NCBI RefSeq assembly: GCF_007096635.1
Contig: NZ_VKAA01000010.1
Span: forward strand, 62,001 to 126,000
Length of the DNA: 64,000 bases
Source: Mycolicibacterium sp. 018/SC-01/001
GTDB lineage: Bacteria; Actinomycetota; Actinomycetes; Mycobacteriales; Mycobacteriaceae
Direction: 5' to 3'
The notes beneath the pieces were generated by a model, which saw only the letters and a program-made list of their open reading frames with translations, did no database searches and was not told the origin of the DNA. Shown here piece after piece: positions 35,361 through 43,132 of this stretch. Position 1 is the first letter of the stretch, and each line of letters starts with the position of its first letter. The translations under genes and the position numbers were made by a program.

Positions 35361-35439
35361 TCGAGGGACGGCCCTGATGACGGCCACCTTGCCTGCGAGT
35401 GCCGCTGACGGCGTACGGGCAGCCGCTAGGCTACCGCTC

Positions 35440-35985
35440 GTGACCGCCGAACTCGACGCTTTGCTGCGCCAGGTGGCCCGCGAGGACGTGGACGCTTTTG
35501 CAGCTCTTTACGATCAGACCCGATCGCGGGTCTTCGGCTTGGTCCTGCGCATTCTGCGCGATCCCGGATACAGCGAGGAAACCACGCAGGACATCTACCT
35601 GCAGGTCTGGCGCAACGCGCGCACCTACGACCCGTCGGCCGGCTCGCCGCTGGCGTGGCTGATGACGCTCGCGCATCGGCGCGCCGTGGACCGGGTGCGC
35701 TCCGAGCAGGCGGCCAGCACCCGCGAGTCGCGCTACGGCGCCGCCAACGTCGAGCCACCCGCCGATCACGTCGCCGACGAAGTCATCCTCGACGAGGAGC
35801 GGCGTCAGGTGGCCGCGTGCCTCGGCTCGCTCACCGATGTCCAACGCGAATGCATCCAGCTCGCGTATTACGACGGTCTTACCTATGCGCAGGTTTCCGA
35901 GCATCTGTCGACGAATCTTGCGACCATCAAGTCGCGGATGCGTGATGCCATCCGCGGTCTCCGCCGATGCCTGGGGGTGACATGA
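35440..35985 (+). CDS. sigK: ECF sigma factor SigK
   Basis: A group 4 sigma factor of 181 residues from the GTG at 35440 (or 202 from an ATG at 35377). Region 2 contains DAFAALYDQTRSRVFGLVLRILRD and EETTQDIYLQVWRNA, and region 4 has LTDVQRECIQLAYYDGLTYAQVSEHL and NLATIKSRMRDAI. The sequence closely follows M. tuberculosis SigK (187 residues). The GTG start is preferred because a TAGGCT -10 (35427-35432) lies 7 nt before it. The ATG has GAGGGA about 8 nt upstream, so it remains possible. It overlaps rskA by 4 nt (ATGA). Confidence 0.93.
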   Translation: MTAELDALLRQVAREDVDAFAALYDQTRSRVFGLVLRILRDPGYSEETTQDIYLQVWRNARTYDPSAGSPLAWLMTLAHRRAVDRVRSEQAASTRESRYGAANVEPPADHVADEVILDEERRQVAACLGSLTDVQRECIQLAYYDGLTYAQVSEHLSTNLATIKSRMRDAIRGLRRCLGVT

Positions 35986-36704
35986 CCAGCCCGGAAGATC
36001 TGCTGTCCCTTGCAACGCCCTATGCGCTGCACGCACTCACCGACCGCGAGGTCGACGACATCGACCGTCGGCTCAGGGATGTCTCACCCGATGTGGCCGA
36101 TGCGTTCCGCACCGAAGTCCGCGCGGTGCGCGAGACGATGGCCGTGATCGCCGAAGCCACCGCCGTCGAACCACCCGCCGAACTGCGCGCGCAGGTGCTG
36201 AGTCAGATCGGTGCCCGCAAGGGTGCCACCGCACAGGTGCGCCCGTTCGTGAACAAGCGGCGCCGGTGGACGACGGTTGTTCTCGCCGCGGCGGCCGTGG
36301 TGGCTGTCGGTCTCGGGGCCCTCGGCGTCGGGGTCGCGATGCGGCCCACCGCGTCGGAATCGACCACCGACCAGATCTTCGCCGCGCCGGACGTGCGCAC
36401 CGTCTCCGGCGACATCCCCGGTGGGGGCACCGCGACCCTGGTGTTCTCGCGGGAGCGCGACTCGGGCGTGCTGGTCATGAACAACGTGACTCCGCCCAAG
36501 CCGGGCACGGTCTACCAGATGTGGCTCGTCGCGTCCGACGGTCCGCACTCGGCGGGCACGATGGACGCCGGTGCGGTCAGGCCCTCGACGACAGCGGTGC
36601 TGCCGGATCTGGGGTCCTCGAAGTCGCTGGCATTCACGATCGAACCTCCCGGCGGCTCGAAGGAACCCACTGCGCCGGCGTTCGCCGAACTCCCGCTCAC
36701 CTAG
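35982..36704 (+). CDS. rskA: Anti-sigma-K factor RskA
   Basis: A 240-residue membrane anti-sigma factor that sequesters SigK. The N-terminal ~85 residues form the cytosolic sigma-binding region (LLSLATPYALHALTDREVDDIDRRL). One TM segment is about residues 95-118 (WTTVVLAAAAVVAVGLGAL). The rest is an extracytoplasmic beta-rich domain (VYQMWLVASDGPHSAGTMD), the RskA C-terminal signature. Regulated proteolysis of such anti-sigmas is known in M. tuberculosis. The ATG at 35982 overlaps the sigK stop by 4 nt. The gene end overlaps the convergent ligase gene by 4 nt. Confidence 0.93.
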   Translation: MTSPEDLLSLATPYALHALTDREVDDIDRRLRDVSPDVADAFRTEVRAVRETMAVIAEATAVEPPAELRAQVLSQIGARKGATAQVRPFVNKRRRWTTVVLAAAAVVAVGLGALGVGVAMRPTASESTTDQIFAAPDVRTVSGDIPGGGTATLVFSRERDSGVLVMNNVTPPKPGTVYQMWLVASDGPHSAGTMDAGAVRPSTTAVLPDLGSSKSLAFTIEPPGGSKEPTAPAFAELPLT

Positions 36705-37795
36705 AACTCGAGCGTCGCCTCGGCTGCTGCATCGAGCACGTCGCGCACATCGTGGCGTCGCTGCCACGCCCGTCGCTGGCGCACCGCGCCGTTGCCCCGC
36801 CCGACGACAGCGGTGAGCCCGTCGAGCACCAGCTGCTCGTCTCCAGTCGCCCGAAGTGCTGGTCGCACCCAGTCGATCAGCTGCTGCAGCAGCGTCTGCA
36901 TCGGAGCCGACGTGTTGCTGCGCAGGTCGACACCGTCGCCGTCGACGCCGTCGCGTGCGGCTCTCCAGTACGCCGCTTTCAGCGTCCACGCGGGGACGGT
37001 CGGCGGCGCCACCCCGCGGCGTTCCTCGTCCAATGCTGTCATCACCGCCGCACGCGTCAGCGTCGCGAGCAGGACCGTCTCGCCGACCGTGGCCGGCACA
37101 TCGGCGACCCGGATCTCGATCGTCGGGAACTGGGCTGAGGGACGCACGTCCCAATAGACCATGCCGTCGTCGCGGATCACCCCGGACTCCACCAGCATCC
37201 GCACCGCCGCGTCGTACTCCGCCGCCGACGCGAAGTGCGGTGGCGGGCCGGCGCTCGGCCAGCGGGCCCACAGCACGCTGCGCCAGCTCGAGTGGCCGGT
37301 GTCGGCGTTGCGATAGATCGCGGAATTGGCCGTCAACGCCAGCAGGGTCGGCAACCACGGGCGCAGGCGATTCGACACCGCGAGGGCCGCGTCGCGATCG
37401 GGTACCTCGACGTGCACGTGGCATCCGCAGATGCCCTGCTCATGGGCGATCATCCCGAATCGCTCCCCGATGTCGCGGTAGCGCGGCGTGTCGGTGATCG
37501 GAAAGTCGTGCGGCAAAGTCGGCGGCAAACCCACCGCGAGCAGGCGCGCATCGGCCCGGTCGGCTGCGTCGGCCACGGTGCGACGCAGGCGCGCCAGCCC
37601 GGCATGGAGTTCGGCTGCGGTGTGCGTGACCTCGGTCGCCGTCTCGACCTGGCAGCTGGTGAGCTCGAGTTGCAGGTCGACCCCCAGTGCGGCGGCGTGC
37701 TCGGCGACGTCACGATTACGGGGCATCGGCGCACCCGAGGCCGGGTCGACGAGGAGGAATTCCTCCTCGACGCCGATCGTGGGGATGTCTGCCAT
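36701..37795 (-). CDS. YbdK-type carboxylate-amine ligase (glutamate-cysteine ligase family 2)
   Basis: A 364-residue member of the GCS2 family, whose members make gamma-glutamyl or related amide bonds with ATP. Signatures are IGVEEEFLLVD (residues 7-17), GCHVHVEVPDRD and SSWRSVLWARWPSAGPPP, with metal-binding Glu and His residues. It corresponds to Rv0433 (from memory). Weak glutamate-cysteine ligase activity is known for E. coli YbdK, but mycobacteria lack glutathione, so the physiological substrate is uncertain. It is convergent with rskA and overlaps its last 4 bases. Confidence 0.88.
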   Translation of the reverse strand: MADIPTIGVEEEFLLVDPASGAPMPRNRDVAEHAAALGVDLQLELTSCQVETATEVTHTAAELHAGLARLRRTVADAADRADARLLAVGLPPTLPHDFPITDTPRYRDIGERFGMIAHEQGICGCHVHVEVPDRDAALAVSNRLRPWLPTLLALTANSAIYRNADTGHSSWRSVLWARWPSAGPPPHFASAAEYDAAVRMLVESGVIRDDGMVYWDVRPSAQFPTIEIRVADVPATVGETVLLATLTRAAVMTALDEERRGVAPPTVPAWTLKAAYWRAARDGVDGDGVDLRSNTSAPMQTLLQQLIDWVRPALRATGDEQLVLDGLTAVVGRGNGAVRQRRAWQRRHDVRDVLDAAAEATLEF

Positions 37796-37820
37796 AGCGG
37801 TAGAAGCCTGCGGAAATTTT

Positions 37821-37858
37821 GATCCGGCCCGTCGGATTGTTCGACGACGGGCCGGATC
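37821..37858. repeat. Perfect 14-bp hairpin between divergent genes
   Basis: GATCCGGCCCGTCG (37821-37834) pairs perfectly with 37845-37858 across a 10-nt loop. It lies between the starts of the YbdK-type gene (minus) and the LLM gene (plus), so it cannot be a simple terminator for either. It is 57 nt upstream of the LLM -10 element TACGAT and 26 nt from the YbdK start. Confidence 0.7.
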
Positions 37859-37926
37859 TGCGGGAAAAGTCTGCAGCCTTTGTGCCCCTGCCCCCCTCCC
37901 TTCAAACCTGTCCCTACGATCGAACC

Positions 37927-38751
37927 GTGGCCGCAGAGTTGCGATTCGGTATCGGCGTCATGCGCGGGACGTCGCGCCGGCAACTGCACGACTTCGCCCG
38001 ACAGGCTGAGGACCTGGGCTACGACGTGGTGCAGGTGCCCGACCACCTCGGCGGCCCGGCACCGTTTCCGGTGATGACGACCCTCGCCATGGCGACCTCC
38101 ACGTTGCGGGTCGGCACCTTCGTGCTCAACGCCGCGTTCTACCGGCCGGCATTGCTGGCGCGTGACGTCGCCGCGCTGCGCGACGTGTCGGACGGGCGGC
38201 TCGATCTCGGGCTGGGCACCGGTTACGTGAAAGAGGAGTTCGAGGCGGTGGGCATTCCGTTCCCGAGCGCGGGGGCACGGGTCGAGCATCTGCGCGAGAC
38301 GTGCGTCTATCTGGCCCAACATGTACCGGACGTGCCGATCATGATCGCCGGCAACGGCGATCGGGTGTTGCGGCTTGCGGCACGGATGGCCGACATCGTC
38401 GGGCTCACCGGTGGCGACCGGGCGCCTGATGCCGACGAGGACCCGTTGGCGGATCGGATCGCGTTCGTGCGTGACGCGGCCGGCGATCGCTTCGCGGCAC
38501 TGGAGCTGAACATCGCGATCACCGCGATGCCCCTCGACGGGTCGGGCATGCCGGATCTGACTATTCCGCGGCACTTCCTGCCCGGCCTGTCCGACGACGA
38601 ACTTCTGCGCCATCCGGGGGTTCTGTCGGGGTCGGCGGACGAGATGGCCGAGCGGATACGCGGGTACCGGGACCGCTACGGCATCACCTACGTGACGGTG
38701 CAGGATCGGCATGCCGAGGCGTTCGGCGAGATCATCGCTCTGCTGAAATAG
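37927..38751 (+). CDS. LLM-class F420-dependent oxidoreductase
   Basis: A 274-residue luciferase-like TIM-barrel protein resembling the TIGR03621 group of F420-dependent enzymes. It shows LRFGIGVMRG at the start, YDVVQVPDHLGGPAPFP, and DGRLDLGLGTGYVKEEFEAVGIPFPSAG. The GTG at 37927 is preferred: TACGAT (37915-37920) is 6 nt upstream, giving a leaderless start, whereas the longer frame from 37819 would run through the hairpin. Substrate unknown. Confidence 0.88.
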   Translation: MAAELRFGIGVMRGTSRRQLHDFARQAEDLGYDVVQVPDHLGGPAPFPVMTTLAMATSTLRVGTFVLNAAFYRPALLARDVAALRDVSDGRLDLGLGTGYVKEEFEAVGIPFPSAGARVEHLRETCVYLAQHVPDVPIMIAGNGDRVLRLAARMADIVGLTGGDRAPDADEDPLADRIAFVRDAAGDRFAALELNIAITAMPLDGSGMPDLTIPRHFLPGLSDDELLRHPGVLSGSADEMAERIRGYRDRYGITYVTVQDRHAEAFGEIIALLK

Positions 38752-38757
38752 CTTGCG

Positions 38758-39027
38758 CTACAACCACAGATAGAGTCCGGACAGCAGCGCCCACATCCCG
38801 GCGCAATACAGCTCGAATGCGGCGCGCAGCGGGATCGGCGCGTGGCGCAGCTCCATGAAGTCCAGCCCGACGAGGCGGACTTTGATCGCGGCGATGCCGA
38901 GCACGACGACGCCGACCGCCGATCCGGTGCCGTGCTCGGCGCCGACCGCCCAGGAGAGCAGGGTGGCCGCGACGAGAACCAGCCACGTGAGCCCGGCGCG
39001 GTTCTTCAGCAGGTGGAGCTCGGTCAT
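38758..39027 (-). CDS. Cytochrome c oxidase subunit IV-like small membrane protein
   Basis: An 89-residue protein with three hydrophobic segments (about 13-29, 36-50, 68-88), of the prokaryotic COX4 type. The central KVRLVGLDFMELRHAP motif is typical. It follows the subunit III-like gene by one base on the minus strand, so they form an operon. Subunits I and II of a heme-copper oxidase are not in the window. A role in assembly of an oxidase or NO reductase (NorF-like) is possible. Confidence 0.78.
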   Translation of the reverse strand: MTELHLLKNRAGLTWLVLVAATLLSWAVGAEHGTGSAVGVVVLGIAAIKVRLVGLDFMELRHAPIPLRAAFELYCAGMWALLSGLYLWL

Positions 39028-39028
39028 G

Positions 39029-39595
39029 TCAGCTCACCAGGTACAGCAGGGCGAACAGGAAGATCCACAGCAGATCGACCAGGTGCCAGAAGCACGCAGC
39101 CCCTTCGACGAGCGCGGTGCGCGTCGCGCTGAGATCGAGACGTCGCGTCTGTGTCGCCAGGAAGGTCAGCGCACCGAGGCCGAGGCAGACGTGGAACAGG
39201 TGCAGGCCGGTGAGGATCACGTAGTAGAGGTAGAAGTGGTTGGCGCCCGGGCCGTGTCCCGCCTCGGCCAATGCCACGTATTCGGTGATCTTCAGAGCGA
39301 TGAAGAGCAGGCCGCAACCGATCGCCGCGACGGCCGCGCGGGTGGCGAGGGTGCGTTGCGCGGAGCGCATTGCGTTGAGGGCGAGCACGACACACAGCGA
39401 GCTGGTCAGCAGCACCACCGTGTTGGTGACGCCGATGCCGATGTGCAGGGTGGTCCGGGCATGGTCGAAAACATCTGGCGCAGTTGCACGTTCGACGAGG
39501 AAGGTGACGAAGAACGCGCCGAAGACCACCATGTCACCGAATAGGAAGACCCAGGTGCCGTTCTCGGCGGGCACCCGGCGGGCGGTGATCGTCAC
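39029..39595 (-). CDS. Heme-copper oxidase subunit III-like (NorE-type) protein
   Basis: A 188-residue membrane protein with five TM segments. Motifs are GTWVFLFGDMVVFGAFF, HIGIGVTNTVVLLTSSL, and the final FHVCLGLGALTF and CFWHLVDLLWIFLFALLYL, all characteristic of subunit III/NorE. The GTG at 39595 overlaps the upstream gene by 4 nt (GTGA). With the COX4-like gene it looks like a NorE-NorF pair. The catalytic subunits would have to be encoded elsewhere. Confidence 0.85.
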   Translation of the reverse strand: MTITARRVPAENGTWVFLFGDMVVFGAFFVTFLVERATAPDVFDHARTTLHIGIGVTNTVVLLTSSLCVVLALNAMRSAQRTLATRAAVAAIGCGLLFIALKITEYVALAEAGHGPGANHFYLYYVILTGLHLFHVCLGLGALTFLATQTRRLDLSATRTALVEGAACFWHLVDLLWIFLFALLYLVS

Positions 39596-40338
39596 TCCGT
39601 CAGCGCTCGCTGCAGGGTGATGGATTTCAGGATCACCGCTGTCGTGGCGAACAACCAGACCACGAGCACCAACCCGGGGATGTAGAACGCGAATACGCCG
39701 TTCCAGGCGAGCGGTCCGTCGTTGAACACCACGACCACGCACCCGGGCAGCGACAGGGTGGCGACCCAGAGGTTGAGGTAGCCGTACCAGCGCGGGAACG
39801 TCGGGGTCTCGGCCCGATCGGTGAATGCTGAGATGGCCAGCGTGATGTTCTGCACGATGATCGTGCCGACGATGCCGATGAACCAGAGCCAGAACACGTC
39901 GTTGAGCGCCTGGGTGAGCTCGGCCGAGCGGCCCTCGGGCCGGAAGGCGGCCACCCCGAGGAAGAACTGCGGGAAGATCAGCGCGGGGACGAACACCGTG
40001 GCGGCCATCAACTGGGTCGTCGAGAGCATGCCCCACCCGCCCTCGGCGCGGCGGATGCGCAGCACGATGACCGCGAGAAACGGCAGCGCCAGTGCGGCGC
40101 TCAGCAGCGCGCCGGAGACCCCGAAGCGGATCCAGAGTTTGTGGTCGACGAAGAAGGCTGCGATCTCGTCGGCGGATGCAGCCGGCGACAGTGGCGGAAA
40201 GAGTTGCGCGACGCCGGAGAAGCTGGCGCCGTAGAGAAGGATCATAATGCTGCCCGACCAGGCGCCGATGCGTTGAAGTGTCAGCTCCACGCCGGGGACG
40301 CTACCGGCGACACCCTCGCGTTTTGTCACTTTTGCCAT
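39592..40338 (-). CDS. Multi-pass membrane protein of unknown function
   Basis: A 248-residue protein with about six hydrophobic segments (around residues 28-48, 75-95, 108-130, 150-172, 190-208 and 218-240). I do not recognise the family. It is the first gene of a three-gene operon with oxidase subunit III- and IV-like genes, overlapping the former by 4 nt. An internal GTG (VELTLQ, at 40290) could be the true start because the first 16 residues look unlike the rest. A role tied to respiratory or NO-related chemistry is inferred only from context. Confidence 0.7.
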   Translation of the reverse strand: MAKVTKREGVAGSVPGVELTLQRIGAWSGSIMILLYGASFSGVAQLFPPLSPAASADEIAAFFVDHKLWIRFGVSGALLSAALALPFLAVIVLRIRRAEGGWGMLSTTQLMAATVFVPALIFPQFFLGVAAFRPEGRSAELTQALNDVFWLWFIGIVGTIIVQNITLAISAFTDRAETPTFPRWYGYLNLWVATLSLPGCVVVVFNDGPLAWNGVFAFYIPGLVLVVWLFATTAVILKSITLQRALTE

Positions 40339-40388
40339 ATGCGGGCGGGCTGGGTTCAGCGTCCGTTGCCCGGTAAGCTCCGAGCGTC

Positions 40389-40461
40389 GCCCCCGTAGCT
40401 CAGGGGATAGAGCACGGCTCTCCTAAAGCCGGTGTCGCATGTTCGAATCATGCCGGGGGCA
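40389..40461 (+). tRNA. tRNA-Arg (anticodon CCT)
   Basis: A complete cloverleaf can be drawn. The acceptor stem is GCCCCCG (40389-40395) with CGGGGGC (40454-40460); the D stem is GCTC/GAGC. The anticodon stem CGGCT/AGCCG encloses loop CTCCTAA, giving anticodon CCT for codon AGG. The T stem is GCATG/CATGC with loop TTCGAAT. The discriminator base is A40461, and CCA is not encoded. The rare-codon tRNA-Arg stands alone at the border of the accessory block. Confidence 0.96.
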
Positions 40462-40474
40462 CAGAAGCCGACCT

Positions 40475-41260
40475 CTACACCCCTTGGCTCACCAGCCACT
40501 CGTCGATTCGTTCGGCGACGGCTCGCCATCCGGGCTCGAGCATCATGTCGTGTCCCATGCCGGGAAAGATTTCAGCTTCGGTACGGTAGGCGAGCGCTGT
40601 CGCACGCACCTCTTTCCTGGACACGCCGCCGTCGCATTCGGCCCCTATCACCAAGATCGGCGCCCTCACAGACGCGGGCCGGATCCCCCTGGGATGCATG
40701 GTTTCCGCCAAGGCAGCCGCACTCTCCTCTTGCAGCCGCGCCGCGCATCGAACGACCACCTCTTCCGGCGTGTGTGGCGAGAAGAATGCTTCGCGAGCCA
40801 GCGGCGGTGGAGTGAGTCCAGGCAATTGCTTTCCGGTCAGGATGGACGTGACGAAGAGCCACGGGTGCCGCCTGATCCTGCGCAGCGTCATCCCCATGGA
40901 GCCGCCAGGCGGAAGTGATGAGATGAGCACTCCGGCAGGAGCGTCGTTCGTCTCGAGGTATTTCTGAACGACATAGCCCCCGAGGGAGTGCCCGATGACC
41001 GCGGGCCGCACCGGCAAACTGTCGGCGACTTCGGTGACATCGTCGACGAAGTCGGAAACGGAACAGCTGCGCAGCGGCTTGGATGTCGCGCTTCTGCCGT
41101 GGCCGCGCATGTTCAGCGCAACGGCGCGATAACCCCTCTCGGAGAAAAAACCCAGAAAGTGCTCATCCCACGACCATGCTCCATGTCCGGTCCCGTGCAC
41201 GAACAACAACGGCACCGGGTGCGTATCGCTAGACGACCCCTTGTCGATCACCCCGAGCAT
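40475..41260 (-). CDS. Alpha/beta hydrolase
   Basis: A 261-residue serine hydrolase. The oxyanion HG motif is FVHGTGHG (residues 20-27), the nucleophile elbow GHSLGG places Ser at 92, and the probable acid is in GAECDG and the His in GMGHDM near the C-terminus. No signal peptide is present, so it should be cytosolic. The substrate could be an ester or lactone. Its end lies 13 nt from the tRNA-Arg gene, convergent with it. Confidence 0.88.
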   Translation of the reverse strand: MLGVIDKGSSSDTHPVPLLFVHGTGHGAWSWDEHFLGFFSERGYRAVALNMRGHGRSATSKPLRSCSVSDFVDDVTEVADSLPVRPAVIGHSLGGYVVQKYLETNDAPAGVLISSLPPGGSMGMTLRRIRRHPWLFVTSILTGKQLPGLTPPPLAREAFFSPHTPEEVVVRCAARLQEESAAALAETMHPRGIRPASVRAPILVIGAECDGGVSRKEVRATALAYRTEAEIFPGMGHDMMLEPGWRAVAERIDEWLVSQGV

Positions 41261-41509
41261 CGCGCCGACCCCCGTTCGATGCCTCGCTGATCACTGATTG
41301 TGTCAGGCATTGCGGAGTGAAGGGAACAACTCCGCAGTCCGCGTTCCGAGCATCTTCAGGTTGAGCCACGGCCGCGCGCGCAACCCCGATCGCACTTGTT
41401 CCTTGCGTAACAATAGTTAGTGTTGTACAAACTATCTGTACAAGTTGATCATGCGTCGGATGATTGTCATCGATGCACTGCGGGGTCCGCCCCAGAAAAG
41501 AGATCGCCG

Positions 41510-41593
41510 ATGGAGAGCATCGACACGAAGGTGCCGTCCGGCACTCGGATATCAACGGCTGCAACGGCACTGGGTCGAGGTGCCCGGTCATGA
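41510..41593 (+). CDS. Possible 27-residue peptide ORF
   Basis: ATG at 41510 opens MESIDTKVPSGTRIS..., ending at TGA 41591-41593. A weak AAGAGA precedes it. The opening resembles the first strand of alpha/beta hydrolases, so it may be the 5' remnant of one. It overlaps the next ORF by 4 nt. Evidence for translation is slight. Confidence 0.25.
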   Translation: MESIDTKVPSGTRISTAATALGRGARS

Positions 41594-41799
41594 CGATCCG
41601 GCAGCGGGCAGTCCTGATGACGCATCGGCGCCGGGGTGGTGCGCCGGTCGATCACGCGCGCGGTGATACAGCTGGAGTCACGCTCCTGAAGGCGCTGCTG
41701 TCCTCACCACTGCCTTCCGATGCAGAAGTCCTCATCCCCGTCATGACCCGCCACCTCGAGGCGGGCATGCGTCACCAGACCACTGACGACAACCACTAG
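41590..41799 (+). CDS. Possible 69-residue ORF upstream of the cupin gene
   Basis: ATG at 41590 overlaps the preceding TGA (ATGA). The product (MTIRQRAVLMTHRRRGG...) has no recognisable domain, with a basic N-terminus and the segment LLSSPLPSDAEVLIPVM. It ends 13 nt before the cupin ATG, so it would be co-transcribed. It could equally be debris from a broken gene. Confidence 0.3.
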   Translation: MTIRQRAVLMTHRRRGGAPVDHARGDTAGVTLLKALLSSPLPSDAEVLIPVMTRHLEAGMRHQTTDDNH

Positions 41800-41812
41800 A
41801 AGGAGCACCGAC

Positions 41813-42322
41813 ATGTCCCTCTGGACACCCGAGAACATCATGGACGTCCCGCCCTACCCGCCGAACCGATTCCAGGGCAAACCCGAGAACAGCGCGGTCC
41901 TCCGCCGCGGCGACGACGCAGAGGATTTCGCCGGCGGCCCACTCAAGTTCCACTACCTCGTCGACGAGAAGACCTCCGGCGGAGACTACGGTCTGTACCG
42001 CATCGAGATGGGACCGCACGCGGGCGGTCCCGGCGCCCACTATCACAAGGCCATCTCCGAGGCGTTCTACGTGCTCTCCGGCGGCATGCGGCTCTACGAC
42101 GGCGAAAAGTGGGTGGACGCAACGCAAGGCGATTTCCTCTACGTGCCCCCCGGCGGCATCCACGGATTCCGCAACGAAGCCGATGAGCCCGCCGAGGTCT
42201 TGGTGCTCTTCGCACCCGGCGCCCCGCGGGAAGCCTACTTCGAGGGTCTGTCGCATCTGGCCGGCCTCACCGATCAACAGCGCATCGAATGGAACCATCG
42301 CCACGACAGCTACTTCCTCTGA
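41813..42322 (+). CDS. Cupin-domain protein
   Basis: A 169-residue single-domain cupin. The first cupin motif is GAHYHKAISEAFYVLSGG (two His, one Glu metal ligands) and the second is GDFLYVPPGGIHGFRN with the fourth His. The N-terminal region has conserved WTPENIMDVPPYPP. RBS AAGGAG lies just before the ATG. Reaction unknown; it could be a dioxygenase or isomerase on a small molecule. It is 9 nt upstream of an NmrA-like SDR, suggesting an operon. Confidence 0.85.
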   Translation: MSLWTPENIMDVPPYPPNRFQGKPENSAVLRRGDDAEDFAGGPLKFHYLVDEKTSGGDYGLYRIEMGPHAGGPGAHYHKAISEAFYVLSGGMRLYDGEKWVDATQGDFLYVPPGGIHGFRNEADEPAEVLVLFAPGAPREAYFEGLSHLAGLTDQQRIEWNHRHDSYFL

Positions 42323-42331
42323 CACCTGCCC

Positions 42332-43132
42332 ATGTCAAACATCAAGCGTGTCACTGTTTTCGGGGCAACCGGCACCGTCGGCACCGCGCTGGTCGACACA
42401 CTGATCGCCACCGGCCATCGGGTGACCGCCGCGTCGAGATCCACCGGGGTCGATGCCATCACCGGCGACGGAATCGCCCGAGCCCTCGACGGCGCCGACA
42501 TCCTCATCGACGTCACCAACAGCCCGGTGCCCGAACCAGGCGCCGCCGAGTCCTTCTTCACCGTGGCCGCCACGAATCTCACCGAGGCGGCACGCAAGGC
42601 CGCGGTCGAGCACTACGTGCTGCTGTCCATCGTGGGTGTCGACGGCATCGCGCACCTGCACGGCAAGCAGGCCCAGGAGAAGTCGGTCGCCACATCTGGG
42701 CTGCAGTACACGATCGCGCGCGCTACCCAGTTCCACGAATTCGCCGAACGGATCACCGATCTGATGATCGTGAGCGGTGAAGCCCGTGTTCCCGACGCCA
42801 ACATTCAGCCCGTCGCCGTCACCGACGTCGCCGCCGCACTCGCCCGCATCGCCGACGAACCGGCCCGCAACGGCATCGTCGACATCGCCGGCCCTGAGGT
42901 CATGACGTTCGCCGACTACGTGCAGGCCGTCTTGGACGCGCGGCACGACCCGGCCACCGTGATCGTCGACCCGCAGGCCACCTACTTCGGCACCGCGCTC
43001 GACAGGAACAGCCTCCTCCCCGCCGGCGGCGCACAGGTCACTGCCACCCGCTTCACGGACTGGCTCACCCGACGACGACAATCCCCGCCGGTGTACCGCT
43101 CACCCGGCGATCTCGGACCAAAAGCGTTGTAG
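42332..43132 (+). CDS. NmrA/atypical SDR NAD(P)-binding protein
   Basis: A 266-residue NAD(P)-binding protein with the atypical-SDR motif VFGATGTVGTAL (GxxGxxG, residues 9-20), a short ASRSTG after beta-2, and no classical YxxxK catalytic pair. The gene follows the cupin by 9 nt. Its last 33 nt overlap the end of the convergent hydrolase gene. Enzymatic or sensor function is not resolved. Confidence 0.85.
   Translation: MSNIKRVTVFGATGTVGTALVDTLIATGHRVTAASRSTGVDAITGDGIARALDGADILIDVTNSPVPEPGAAESFFTVAATNLTEAARKAAVEHYVLLSIVGVDGIAHLHGKQAQEKSVATSGLQYTIARATQFHEFAERITDLMIVSGEARVPDANIQPVAVTDVAAALARIADEPARNGIVDIAGPEVMTFADYVQAVLDARHDPATVIVDPQATYFGTALDRNSLLPAGGAQVTATRFTDWLTRRRQSPPVYRSPGDLGPKAL

Larger units (their letters stand above)
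41261..41812. other. 552-nt region with an operator-like element and two short ORFs
   Basis: No well-supported gene lies here. The first 140 nt show nothing notable. Two copies of YTGTACAA (TTGTACAA at 41423-41430 and CTGTACAA at 41436-41443), 13 bp apart, sit in an AT-richer stretch, resembling a TetR-type operator and promoter. Downstream are two short plus-strand ORFs joined by an ATGA overlap (41510-41593 and 41590-41799), then the cupin gene. The region may be the remnant of a decayed gene. Confidence 0.45.

Noticed and set aside
40389..40461. tRNA 3' end as an att site with a nearby duplicate
   Set aside because: I looked for repeated copies of the TTCGAATC region downstream and saw none convincing, so no att site is claimed.
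41229..41591. Minus-strand 120-residue frame in the gap after the hydrolase
   Set aside because: No recognisable domain or RBS, and codon use looks random. It is not supported as a gene.
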